Positions 1-10,690 of a stretch of DNA of 64,000 nt are shown here, in pieces (position 1 is the stretch's first letter; every line of letters begins with the position of its first letter). The notes under the pieces were generated by a model, which was not told the origin of the DNA, did no database searches, and saw only the letters and a list, made by a program, of their open reading frames with translations. This DNA comes from Pleurodeles waltl (Eukaryota > Chordata > Amphibia > Caudata > Salamandridae), in assembly GCF_031143425.1 (NCBI RefSeq), contig NC_090446.1, positions 659,143,717-659,207,716 of the forward strand. Reading direction: 5' to 3'. The translations under genes and the position numbers were made by a program.

Positions 1-3000
1 ATTTCAAAACTCAAATTGCATAACCTAAAGGTCAATATCAGGAATACTATGACACTGAAGTATGGCAGATTTACATTTTTGAAGACTAATTGCTGCCACA
101 CCTTCACCATTCTTACCTGGTTGCCTATTGGGTTGAATAATATAATACTTGTCTGGAAGAGCCACCAGAATTTCGAGAGTGGTTTCCTGTGTTAAACAGT
201 TTTCAGAGAGAAGCTAAATATCATGATTTTCTGTGTCAAGCAAATGAAAGATTTCCAATTTACGGTTTACCAAGAAGCATGTGTAGAGGTGAAAAAACAA
301 ATAAAATATTGGAATTACTAAACAAATTAATATTACATTTCCCCCTCAGACCTACTACATAGTGGGTACTCTCTTCCTTGGTGTACAAAGGAGGGCAACA
401 AGCAGTGGTTAACAGATCACTTTATTAAAACAAAATACTGTCTGAGGACGGATGGAATGACTCAAATAACAGAGAGATAAGTTCATCTGGGGTGTAAAAG
501 AATTTTTCAGCATAGAAACTGTAGTGGGTTGCAGGGTGGACGGGTGAGATGACTAATGTTCGAGGTGGACTCTTTATCTGAGGAACACATTGAATACTGA
601 TTTGTATTAAATGGACCTCTGTCTAGGGTGGCCACTTGGCCTGGTAGTTCACCTTGAGAACTCACTATAATCATGTACAACACAATGTCTTGGAGTCCCT
701 GCCCTGGGATAACGTATTGTACAAGTACTTTAATTTCATGCACCTTTCTTTGTCTCTGCTACAAGAAGGTTTGATGTTAGATGTCTGTGCATGTAGGCAG
801 GGCTCCTTGTTTCTAGTCCTAGCCTTTTGCAAATCATTTTATCAAGTTACTGACCCTCCCATGTACTAAGCCCAAGTCACAAATAGAGGAGGGAGTGCAG
901 GTAACTTAATAGGGCAAGCAGAGACATGGGTCTGGCTTGGCTCTAAGAGTCAGTGCACGAGCCGGGACAAGAAAACATTTGGCACATATATCGTGCAAAC
1001 AATATAATGTAAAATATTTGATACAATATCTTCAAAACTCAAATAGGTGCATTTCTTTAACATGCAGCACTGTTTCGTCTTAGTACATCAAATTATAAGA
1101 CTGCTGACAAAGACATTTCTTAAAAGTGACAGTTTTCAGAAGCATTCATGGTTCGACTCCCAACAACACTGGCACTAATGAACTAAGAGGAAAGTCCGTA
1201 GTCATATAAACTTCAAACGTGGCCTAAATTATTACTGTAGATGGAGCTACTAGCTCCTGTGTGTAACTGATCTCCATTTGGCCAAGTTCACCTGTTGCTG
1301 GTCCACTTCCTCTTCCATTTCTTCTGATAGCAAACAGTGTAGTGGCCACCAAGACAAGCTGGCTCCATCATTCAGGTGGGAAAAATACAACAATTGGAAG
1401 AAAAGACATGCAGCGACTTATATTTAGGTGTAACTTAAGTCATCTTTCAACTTTTTGCAGCTCCTTGCAGCACAAATGACACAGTGCTAAGTTTTAAATA
1501 ACTAAAATTCAGGGGGTCTCGGTGCTTGAAAATAACTCCTACAGCATACCAGTAAAGGAAGTCTGCAAGAATTGTCAAGCAAATTATTTATTTACAAACA
1601 GACACAGAAAAACAGATTTAAGAAAAAGTCTCTACAAAGAGACAAGATAAGTCTGCAGGTCAAATTATTACATTAAGAAGGATTGTAAAAATGTGTGACC
1701 TCAAAGTTTAGGGCCAATTAGGGACCCTTATGAAGAGTAAGGGACACTACAATTGCTTATCTTAAGCCAAGACTGGTCGGTAGCCCTACTTTTCTAAATC
1801 TGTTTTTAAATGAGTACGTACAGCGGAAAGAGCACAACTTGGATGTGAAAGAACACACTTCAGTGTGGTTGGCTGTGGCGTGTCTCAACCAATTAAGACT
1901 GTGTGAAGCATGGTTACATTCCCAACTTTTGCACACAATTTCTCTAGTTCCTAAGGATGTTTGCACAGTAGGCTGGATTTAAACATTTCCAATCCAAATC
2001 TATAATGCTGCACATTACTCAAGGGATAGTCAATGTGCCAGATTTGAGAAGTAATTTATAGGAATAAAAATCTTGGAAAGAAATTAGTAGAAAGGGATAC
2101 TGATTACCACCCCTGTTTGTAAGGCCGAAAAGCACACAGCTATTTGAACAAGCTGCCCGATCCGGACACTTTTCTTTATTTTTTAATTTCCCCTGCATAC
2201 TTGTTTTTGGTTCAGTTTGAATTTTCCAGACTGCAAATCCAGATTTCCACTGCAGAGGAGACAAAAATAGATCACCCACTCTATATCCTTCGAAGGGGTA
2301 GCCCCCATTGATCATTCACCCTGGGTTTTCGCTGGTGTAAGAATGGGGGAAGCTTTGGTGTTCAACAGCTAGACCCAGGGGAGATGCTTGATGGCCCGTT
2401 TAGTAACATCAAGCACAGTGCTCACTGGTTAATGAGTCCTCTTTGTGTTATTGTGTTTTTTGTTCAAGTAGTGTTTGTGAAGTGTGGAACAACTGTGATT
2501 TCCTTTGATTTGGTTAAGCAATTAGTGTGCATTTAACTCAACGGTTTTATTACAGAGATATATAATTTTAAAAATGTGAATCCTAGCTGGTCATTCCATT
2601 AATCCTGTGATTGTGATTACTATGCTCTACACCACTTTCTGTTCAATCTATTGCTGAGATGTGATGTAGCCTACATTTTTAGTGTTGTGCCTCATGTCAC
2701 AAAAGTCATCAGTATTTGACAGTATATGCCTTATGTTAAAAGCACTAATGGTTTAAATGTAGAAATTGCACTGACGAGTTTATCAATGAGCATTCATTTA
2801 CATTGCAGAGTGCAACATAAATGATATTTGGACTAAATCAAGTGTTTGCGAGATTTAAATTATATAATGTTATAATTCAGCCCTTAGATTAACAGAATAT
2901 TTTGAGGCAATATTGCATTTCTAATGATGAATGAATTAAAAATGTGTGCAAAAATTAAGGCAATGTACTTCCTTACCATATCTAATGAATTTCATTAACA

Positions 3001-3034
3001 GAGTTATTTTTCACTTAAAATGAATATAACACAC
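1..3034. other. No recognised feature
   Basis: AT-rich, mostly low-repeat sequence. Short open frames occur on both strands but none has a recognisable domain, codon bias or splice context. Nothing supportable was found here. Confidence 0.6.
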
Positions 3035-3210
3035 TAAGGGCCTGATTACAACTTTGGAGGAGGTGTTAATCCGTCCCAAATGTGATGGATATACTACCAG
3101 CCGTATTACGAGTTCCATAGGATATAATGGACTCGTAATACGGCTGGTGGTATATCCGTCACTTTTGGGACGGATTAACACCTTCCTCCAAAGTTGTAAT
3201 CAGGCCCTAA
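3035..3210. mobile_element. 170 bp palindromic MITE, Harbinger-type
   Basis: The element body is 3038-3207 and is flanked on both sides by TAA (3035-3037 and 3208-3210), the 3 bp target duplication typical of PIF/Harbinger transposons. The two halves are near-perfect inverted copies: it opens with GGGCCTGATTACAAC and closes with the exact complement, and the arms pair over roughly 80 bp with a few mismatches and one 1 bp gap. There is no coding capacity. It would depend on an autonomous Harbinger for movement; the 8.35 kb element at 49,906 has similar but not identical termini (GGCCCTCATTA). Confidence 0.85.
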
Positions 3211-3737
3211 GTATTGAATCATTATTAAAGTTGAATTTATAAATCAGCATATTAAAAGTGGGTTAGTAGAAGTGAGTCCTGTTAGATTTGTAATTCATGA
3301 CTATGCGGAAAATGATGATCCATTTTTTCATAGCATGACATTTCTTTCAGTCTTTGTTCCCATGAGAAGACTAGGCCAATAGGCCCTACGGTTTAGACAT
3401 AGAGAGAAAATGTACTAGTGTCCTTGGATTTAGAACATCCTGAGTGGATGGACAGTTGAATTATACAAATGCTTCAATCCTGTGTGGAACTACATGAATG
3501 GCTGAGGTTCCCATGCCCAGACCTAGGAATGGAAGTAAATGTTTCAACCTGGAGTCGTGTGATTGATTACTATTGGATGATGCCCCTTCAATGTAATATG
3601 GACTGCTTTCCTGCCAGAATCAAATTGATTTATGACCTTTAATATATCATTGATCAATTGGACTTTGGTGGAGATTCTTCCAGATTCCTGAGAAGCTGAG
3701 ACGTTGATTCTGTATGCTGAGCCCCTTGGAGAAGTGT
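3211..3737. other. No recognised feature
   Basis: AT-rich sequence between the MITE and the tandem duplication. No coding, RNA or repeat signal that I can support. Confidence 0.5.
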
Positions 3738-4035
3738 CTTCCTTTCTACTTTGTCCTCTGAGGCTTAGAGATTTTATCCTAACCCCTTTCAGAACAATCT
3801 TGATCAACCTTTTGATCTGTTTACACTTTCCCTTCTCACCTATCTTTTCCCACTTTAGTTAGTACTTTGATGCCCGACAGCTTCCTTTTTACTTTGTCCT
3901 TTGAGACCTAGAGATTTTATCCTAAACGCTTTCAGAACACTCTTGCTCAAGCTTCTGATATGTTTACGCTTTCCCTTCTTACCAATCTTTTGCCCACTTT
4001 AGTTAATATCTTGATGCCCGAAAGCTCCTTTTTAC
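3738..4035. repeat. Tandem duplication, about 143 bp unit
   Basis: Two consecutive copies start at 3738 and 3881, with the first bases of a third from about 4024. Each carries the same landmarks in order: a CTTCCTTT-type start, AGAGATTTTATCCTAA, TTTACxCTTTCCCTTCT, and TTGATGCCCG at the end. The copies differ at scattered positions, so the duplication is not recent. Confidence 0.8.
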
Positions 4036-4335
4036 AAATTCAATATGTCCTTTACGTGCTTTTTGTCTTTTCTCTGCATGTGTTTCACCCCACACATGCT
4101 AATCCTTATTTTGGCTAATAGTAGGGTTTTCCCTGTACCCAGCTAAATTATGACTCACCTAAACTGAATTGATTGATGATTGTTAACACAGAGCAATACC
4201 TATTTTCTGTATCACAGGTATTAACTTTGATGATATGTATTGTTATTCATGAATGCTTAGTTTTATTAATGTTTGTTTGCCGGTGCTGATGAAATTAAAT
4301 ATATACACCTCATTAGCTTCTAAATATAGTAACAG
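4036..4335. other. No recognised feature
   Basis: Unassigned sequence leading into the satellite. Confidence 0.5.
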
Positions 4336-5490
4336 GGGCATTGTTCCATGTCCTGAGTGGCATAGAGTGGGCTGGAGTGTTTCACAGTGGAGTGGCACAG
4401 AGTAGAGTACAGTGCTGTAGAGTGAAGTGAAGTAGAGTGGAGCATCACTGAGTGGAGTAGAGTCAAGTAGAGTGTCTCGGAGTGGAGTGTATTGGTGTGG
4501 AGTGAAGTGTAGAGTGGAGTGGATAGCGTAGAGTGGAAAAAGTGTCAATGAGTGGAATGGCAAGTCATAGAGTGAGTTGGTGTGTTGTAGAATGGAGGTG
4601 CATAAAGTGTGGTAAAGTAAAGTGAAGGGTCTTACAGTGGAGTGAAGGTTCTTACAGTGGAGTGATGTGTCATAGAGTGTAGTGTAGTGTTGTAGTGTGG
4701 AGAGGGGTGGTGTGTCGCAGAGTGTCATATTGTGGAGTAAAGCGAAATAGAGTGGGGTAGTGTGGTAGAGTGCAGTAAAGAGTTATGGAGTGGCATAGAG
4801 GGAGTTGAGTATAGTGTTGTAGAGTTGGGTAGAGCGGCATAGAGTGGGGCAGTGTGCTTTGAGTACCATTGAATGGAGTACAGTGTTGTAGAGTGGAGTG
4901 GCAAAGAGTGTAGTAGAGTGTCATAGACTGGAGGGGTGTAGAGTGTCATAGAGTGGGGAAGAGCACTGTAGCATGAAGTTCAGTGGAGAGGCATAGATTG
5001 GAGTGTTGTAGAGTGGCACAGACTGGAGTATAGTATCATAGAGTGGAGAAGAGTGAAGTGGTGCACTGTAAAGTGGATTAAAGTGGTATAGATGCGAGTG
5101 ATGTGTCATAGAGTGGAGTGGAGTAGAGTGTCATAGAGTTTTGTAGAGTTTTGGAGAGTGGAGTAGAATGGCATAGAGTGGTGGGACATAGCACACAGTA
5201 GAATGTTGTAGAATGGACTGGTGTAGTGTGGAGTGGTGTGTTGTAGATTAGAGCGAAGTGGTGCATCAAAGAGGGGCATGTCATAGAGTGTCATAGAGGA
5301 AAGGGGTAGAGGAGAAGGGTATGTTCTGGAGTGGAGTTGCATGTCGTTGAGTGGAGTTATGTGGCATGTCGTGGAGTGGAGTGTCATAAGGTGGAGTGAC
5401 ATGTTACAGAGTGGTGTGGTGTGGTGTGTTGTAGAGTAAAGTGGGTGGAGTTGAGTGGAGTGGTGTGCCATAGACTACAGTGGAGTGGAG
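4336..5490. repeat. GAGTG/GTAGA-type degenerate pentamer satellite
   Basis: About 1.15 kb built from degenerate 5 bp units such as GAGTG, GTAGA and GTGGA with recurrent CATAGAGTGG phrases. Because the period is near 5 and stop codons are rare on the complementary strand, long minus-strand open frames rich in Leu, His, Ser, Thr, Tyr and Pro appear throughout; these are artefacts of base composition and not genes. Confidence 0.9.
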
Positions 5491-6440
5491 TGTCCTAAAC
5501 CTCCACTTTTCTTCTTATGCATTACAATAAGACTAATAACATATATTTTATGGAAAAACACAGAACAAGTAGAAAGTGTGGTTTAAACAATGTGGATGCC
5601 TTTTCATCTTGCACAGGCTTTGATTAACCCATAATAATGTGTTTCTTCATCGTCATGTACTGCAGTACACAGTTACAGGGCCACTATGTACCACAGCCCA
5701 ATATATCACAATGTGGTTATCCCTTACTGCTTTAAGAAAATTGAACCAATTTACATCAACTAACAAAAAAGAACCTTTTCCACAATATAATCTATATTCC
5801 TGCCAAATTTCATGAAAATCCCCTCAGCTGTCTTGTCACTGTGTCTGGCTAAAATGTCTGTACAAAATGCAGTGCTGGAAAGACATATTTTGTGACCACC
5901 CTTTTTTCTCTGCACCACGTAACTAATCACCACGAAACCTTGCATGTCTGCCAATGTAGATAAAAGAATAGTCCTGCAAAGTTTTTTCAAATGCTACCAA
6001 AGTTATTAAAATCTGAGGAATTCCTATCTCACCCCACTGTTATGTATATATATAGAAATTCACTGATTTTTTTATTTTTGGGGGGGGAAGGAGGGCCACA
6101 TGGCCCCCCTCCACAGGGCCGATCTCGGCCTCGGGGACCCCAACCCCTGGGGCCCAGCCATGACTTTGAGGATCTTTGTGGGAGCCAGAAGGACCCAGGG
6201 TCCCTGCTGGATCCCCACCTCCTGTGGGAGCCAGCATTGCTGTCACAGAGAGAGAGCTGCTTCAGCAACTCCCTCTCTGTGAGAGCAATTTCCTCTGTCT
6301 GCCTGCTTCCATCTCCATTGGCAGGCACACAGAGGAAACCTGACCTCCAATGAAGAGAGATCTGATTTACAGCTCTCCCTTCATCAGAACACAGTGTTTG
6401 CTGTGACTTGGCATCAGCTTTTGTTTTTTTATTTTTGATA
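5491..6440. repeat. Unclassified interspersed repeat with GC-rich core
   Basis: From about 5760 the text resembles the repeat at 62.8-63.1 kb (phrases of the type 'tgccaaatttcatgaaaatcc' and 'ccctttttctcggccc'). It passes into a G-run and a GC-rich core at 6080-6350 resembling the cores near 59.0-59.6 kb and 62.5 kb. The core holds inverted segments around the word GAGAGAG. No reverse transcriptase or transposase motif is visible. Family assignment is unknown; boundaries are approximate, and 5491-5760 itself shows nothing distinctive. Confidence 0.45.
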
Positions 6441-7289
6441 CATCTTATCTATGGGGTTCTGAACAACAGAATAGGAATGAATTGGACAACAATTGCTACT
6501 CTATACATTTCACATATGGAGGTGACCTATCCATTATGGTAACAATTTATACATTTGCCCACTTGTGCTTGATTGATTATTGCAGCTGCGAGAAGTACAA
6601 TATCTCGTTGGAGCTTGATGAATTTCAGGGGAAAGGTGATTTATATGTACAGTACTGTTCCGATTTAATAAACATTATTTGACATAATTTTGATGTCCGA
6701 CTGCCGCACCACTTGCATATTTAAAATAGGTTGTTATATTTGAAACATCATATACTTGGGGTACCCAAAGAATATATAGATGGCTGTGGATCTTAACTAC
6801 ATAATAGGAATGATTGGGACAAAGATTGGTACTCTATATATTACCTGCTATTTGCATATGGAGTCTACCAATCCAATATGGTGACAGATTACACTGTGTG
6901 TTTTTCAGTCTTATTTTGATGTTTACCACAAGTATATGTCATGGTGAATATGGTGCACAGATCATGTGATCAAGGCTGCTCAGTCTGAGGAAATGGTTCA
7001 GTTTGAAGTAAACTTCTAGCACCTTTCATCCTGAGTGAGCGTTTTCCTTCTGGATTAAGTTGGAATTTATTCACTGGTGCGCTCCGCGGGCTCACGCTCC
7101 ACCACCCTCGGGTAGCGGGCCCGTTTTGGAGCAAGGATTTGAGTGATATATATATACATACATATATAGTTCTAGAAGGGATCTAGTTTCTGTAGGAAGA
7201 GCATTTATGGCTTTACCAATAACTTTACCTTAACTTGACTTATCTTCATGAAGTTTTCCAAATTAATACAATAGTGAGTTTAGCTTCTG
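6441..7289. repeat. Diverged direct repeat, then unassigned sequence
   Basis: Sequence around 6450-6560 and 6790-6900 shares the phrases ATAGGAATGA, GGACAA, TACTCTATA and CATATGGAG in the same order, indicating an old direct duplication about 340 bp apart. A short GC-rich patch at 7078-7125 and an ATATAC run at 7147-7167 follow. No gene is supported. Confidence 0.5.
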
Positions 7290-7735
7290 TCCTCAAAGTT
7301 TCGGATGATCCATCAAGCAGAGGCAGAGAAAAAGTGTGGGGGGGGAATGAAAAAGTGGGGGGGACAAAACACGTTTTCCCCGTCTTTTTTCCACAGGGAT
7401 TTGGAACAGGAATACAGCTAGAGTCGCTATAGGGAATCGCATCAAATTTGGCAAAAAGCTAGCTGTTGGTCCAGAAAGCGTGCTTTTAGTGATTTGGTGT
7501 AAATCCATTCAGTAGCTTTTAAGATATATTGATATCTAGGGACACAGATCAACCAGGAAGTGTTGGCAGCCAACTTCAACCAGGAAATGTGTGCAGTCAT
7601 TCTGGGATACTTCTTCAGCCGAGTCCCAAACTAAACCCCCCTCAAAAACGAAAATGGGACACGGTAGGATCAACCTAACCCTAATGGGGTCCCCCTGGGA
7701 CCCTGCCAGAGCAAAAAAATTTTTTTTCTTTGGGC
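7290..7735 (+). repeat. Unclassified interspersed repeat, shared with 59.7-60.1 kb
   Basis: The stretch around 7440-7540 contains CAGAAAGC, TGCTTTTAGTGATTTGGT and AGCTTTTAAGATAT in order. The same landmarks recur near 59,800-59,880, followed in both places by GGCAGCC and a run about GGGGTCCC/GGGACCCC. This shows two copies of one family. No ORF is conserved between them. Confidence 0.6.
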
Positions 7736-8175
7736 TCTCAGTCCCATGGCTTGTGTGTCCGTTGTCTGCCTGCTCCTCCTTCTCATCATTTTCTCCAGGT
7801 TCTCAGACCCTTGATCTGCATGGCTCCTTGTCTATCCTTCACACACTTTCTCTGTCCTCACAGACCCATGATCTGCATGCCTGCTGCCTACCTGTCCCTC
7901 CTTCTCCCCAGTTTGTCCTCCCTCTCAGCCCCGTGGTCTGAGTGCCTACTGCCTGCCTGTCTTGCTGCCCGCGTGTCCCTCCTTCTCACCACTTTTTCCT
8001 TCCTCTCAGGCCCATTTTCTGCATGCCTGCTTGCCCCTCCCTCTCACAGCTTTCTACTCCTTCTTAGATCCCTGATCAGCGTACCTGCTGCCTGCCTGTC
8101 CCCCCTTCTCATCACTTTCTCCATCCTCTCAGCCCCATGGTCAGCATGCTTGGTGCCTATCTCTCCCCCGCTTCT
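7736..8175 (+). repeat. Pyrimidine-rich minisatellite, about 65 bp unit
   Basis: Roughly six imperfect copies of a unit containing CTCAG-CCCATG-TCTGCATGCCTGCTGCCTGCCTGTCC followed by TCCTTCTCACCACTTTCTCC. Overlapping plus-strand open frames (for example 7730-8209) are produced by the period and by the low stop density of C/T-rich DNA; they are not annotated as genes. Confidence 0.75.
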
Positions 8176-8617
8176 ACAACATGGTTCCTACTTTTCATTC
8201 ATAGTTTGAGATATCGTTTTGGGATTTAGGAACCTGTGGAGAAAAGAAGGTAGTTTTCTTTTTGGATCAGTAATTATAATCACCGTGGGAAGGATTTGCT
8301 ATATAAGGTCTTTTGCACGTTTGGAAATCTTGGGACCTTTGTGAATTTTGATATATTAAATATTTCCACCTACTTTATCACTCTGGCATATTTATGACAA
8401 AGTCCAATCTATCAATTCATTCTTTTTTAACAATTAGACTGTTTTGACATCTGGTGCTGGTTCTCTTTTCACAAACTTCTTATCAGTATCACACTCTCGG
8501 GAGACTTTGTGTGTCTTTTTACTTATTTTTAATATATAGTTATTATTGTATTTGTAGTATTACACGATTTTAAATATTAACATAATGTTCTCATAATGTT
8601 CTTGGATTATAATTCAC
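8176..8617 (+). other. Unassigned sequence preceding the ribozyme-like motif
   Basis: AT-rich sequence with no coding signal. It may belong to the same mobile element as the hammerhead-like fold that follows, but nothing in it identifies a family. Confidence 0.4.
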
Positions 8618-8661
8618 CAGCCTTGAAGAAGTCCAGTCTTGGACGAAACACGTGTCGGCTG
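8618..8661 (+). ncRNA. Hammerhead-ribozyme-like motif
   Basis: Read as RNA the segment folds into the three-way hammerhead layout: stem I CAGCC (8618-8622) with GGCTG (8657-8661); a core strand TTGAAGA(A) at 8623-8630, where the hammerhead consensus is CUGANGA; stem II GTCC/GGAC (8631-8634, 8641-8644) closed by a 6 nt loop; the invariant GAAA (8645-8648); a self-complementary CACGTG (8649-8654) in the stem III position; then UC (8655-8656), matching the cleavage dinucleotide UH. The deviations are U for the core C and a stem III without a hairpin loop, so cleavage, if any, would need a dimer. Hammerheads of this kind are known in Penelope-like elements and in newt satellite DNA; the host element here is not identified. 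Confidence 0.5.
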
Positions 8662-8960
8662 ATGCTACATATGGGCTCAACACATATCTGTTAGGCCCAC
8701 TAACTTCAAGTCTGCATTTATATATGGAGAACTCATTATGTTTGTAATCGTCAATTGTTATTGTGTGTTCAATGTATTAGTTTGTTATGGGTTATGAATA
8801 AGCATTATATGTTATGTGTTTTTTTGTTAATAAATCATAGGTTTTTTCATATGTGCTAAGGAGTTGGTAATTTCATGTGAATAATAGAACTTAAACCAGG
8901 GTTGCTAATGTGTAATAGTATTGTGAGAATATATCTGTTTTCTCGTTTCAAATTCAGGAG

Positions 8961-8964
<4 letters not shown>
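8662..8964. other. Unassigned, AT-rich
   Basis: Continuation downstream of the hammerhead-like motif, including GTTAATAAATC (8826-8836) with an AATAAA-type polyadenylation word. It could be the tail of a retroelement, but no coding remnant is visible. Confidence 0.4.
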
Positions 8965-9002
<38 letters not shown>

Positions 9003-9051
9003 CTGAAAAAAACAAAGGATATGTGTGTATTTTTCTAATTCTCACCAATCC

Positions 9052-9119
<68 letters not shown>

Positions 9120-9143
9120 CTGAAAACAAACCAAAGGTTACAG

Positions 9144-9183
<40 letters not shown>
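8965..9183. repeat. AT and CA microsatellites
   Basis: (AT)n at 8965-8999 and about 9054-9116, (CA)n at about 9144-9168 and (TA)n at 9169-9183. Between the runs lie copies of the phrase CACTGAAAA-AACAAAGG, which is also the end motif of the neighbouring palindrome, so the microsatellites probably expanded from that repeat. Confidence 0.9.
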
Positions 9184-9651
9184 CACTGACCATGTCTAGA
9201 GTGATGTAATATGTGAGTTCAGAAGGAGTGACTTGTGGGGGCATAAGTTAAAGCTAGGACTGGTAACTATAACTGCTGAATTTCTATGGTTATGTGTGAG
9301 CATAGTCAGTACCTACTTATAATCTCCCTGTGACCTTTGTTTTTTCTGTGAATTTCTATACGTCCCTGTAGCCTTTGTTTTTTTCAGTGACTACATATAT
9401 ACATATATGTAGTCACTGAAAAAAACAAAGGCTACAGGGACATTATAGTTAGGAAACAGAATTACAAAAATACCTTAGAAATTCACAGAAAAAACAAAGG
9501 TCACAGGGAGATTATAAGTAGGTACTGACTATGCTCACACATAACCATAGAAATTCAGCAGTTATAGTTACCAGTCCTAGCTTTAACTTATGCCCCCACA
9601 AGTCACTCCTTCTGAACTCACATATTACATCACTCTAGACATGGTCAGTGA
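9183..9651. repeat. 469 bp near-perfect palindrome (foldback repeat)
   Basis: The left arm 9183-9402 and right arm 9403-9651 are inverted copies. They share GACCATGTCTAGAG, AACTATAACTGCTGAA and CCCTGTAGCC in mirror order, with almost no mismatches; the right arm carries about 30 bp absent from the left. The centre is GTAGTCACTGAA facing its complement across an ATATATACATATAT spacer. The internal unit (CACTGAAAAAAACAAAGG followed by CTACAGGGAC and TATAGTTAGG) recurs singly near 42.35-42.46 kb and 61.9-62.2 kb, so this is an inverted pair of a dispersed repeat. Confidence 0.85.
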
Positions 9652-10265
9652 CATCACTGATGACATCTCAAATGACATCACTGAAGATATCACCCAGGCT
9701 GTGTAAGTGTGTGAAAACGTTTATGTGAGTTAAAGATACATACTAAGGTATTACATAAGTTAAAAAGTATTCTTCAAGAGCTACTGATCAGTGAAAGTAT
9801 TTGTAATTAATGTCATCTGCTCTTATGATGGAATGCCAAATCAAGTCTGTGGTAAAGACCTATTTTCTTCAGTTAGGAGTTTTGAAACACATTGTTCACA
9901 TTTTTACTATAAAGAAAAGAATGCAGATCATGAATTTCATAATTTGGGCAAGTGGTTGCAGGTGGGGCCCACTGGCTCTCATTTTTGGGGGCCGGCATTT
10001 TTTCCCTTATCCGATTTTAACCAAAATAATGAAAAACACACCAGGGTGAAAGAAAAAGTGTAAGATGGAAAAAAATGACCACAGGCAAAAGCAGGAACAA
10101 GCAAGAATGGCATAAAGATGCAAGGAGTGTTAGGTGGTGGATTAAAGAGTCATAAATTGGAATCAAGATGATGCAACCTTGACATTCAACACATCAACAC
10201 TGAATAGTGCCAGTCATATGCTTCTGAGCAAAACCTTGGCCCCAGCATTAATCTTTTTACAAATT
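9652..10265. other. TGACATCA-rich patch, otherwise unassigned
   Basis: Sequence at 9646-9700 has closely spaced TGACATC(A/T) words, also seen in the related repeat copies at 42.2 and 61.7 kb. The remainder to 10,265 carries no recognisable gene. Confidence 0.5.
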
Positions 10266-10690
10266 TAGCACTGCATAAATGCACTCATTTGTGCTTGGCT
10301 AGACTACTCCCTGCAACTTAAACATCAAGAAGTGTGAGCTATTATCTCATCTCCTTTGCTGTCCAATTTGCACTGGCTTCCTATCAGCCAAGGAGTAATG
10401 TTTAAGCTTTTGTGATTGGTGCATAAATAGCTTCATGATCTTCTCCAAAAGCTTTTAGCTAAAATGTTTCCTTTTAAAAACCCAAGACAGTATCAGATCT
10501 GAAAGGGCCCTTCTTCTTTATGTTCCTAAGTACCCTTATGTCAATCTAGGCTGTGGAGCTTTCTCTGTGGCAGCAGCTAGAATATGGAAGTGAACACCCT
10601 TTGATACTCCAGGAGAAATCATCTCTGCTAAATTTTGGAGAAGTGAAGATTCGGCTACACCCTATTCCTTAGTTTTTCACCTAATGTACA
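10266..10690 (+). pseudogene. CR1/L2-like LINE, 3' end of reverse transcriptase ORF
   Basis: Conceptual translation on the plus strand, with frameshifts and stops, recovers the usual order of the C-terminal part of CR1/L2-type ORF2: a LDYCN-like motif near 10,300, an LHWLP-type position around 10,370 (read here as C-TGFLS), and a GxGAFSVAAARIWK block near 10,550-10,590. The last block corresponds to the G-RSFS-AAP-LWN signature that ends these proteins. No catalytic domain remains. Decayed fragment. Confidence 0.6.

Noticed and set aside
4243..5471. Several minus-strand open frames of 60-160 codons rich in Leu/His/Ser/Thr/Tyr
   Set aside because: They lie wholly in the pentamer satellite, overlap each other in different frames and have no motif.
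7730..8209. 159-codon plus-strand frame
   Set aside because: Created by a 65 bp minisatellite; frames shift between units and composition explains the lack of stops.
8905..9244. Frames of Ile/Tyr and Val/Cys repeats
   Set aside because: Translation of AT and CA microsatellites.
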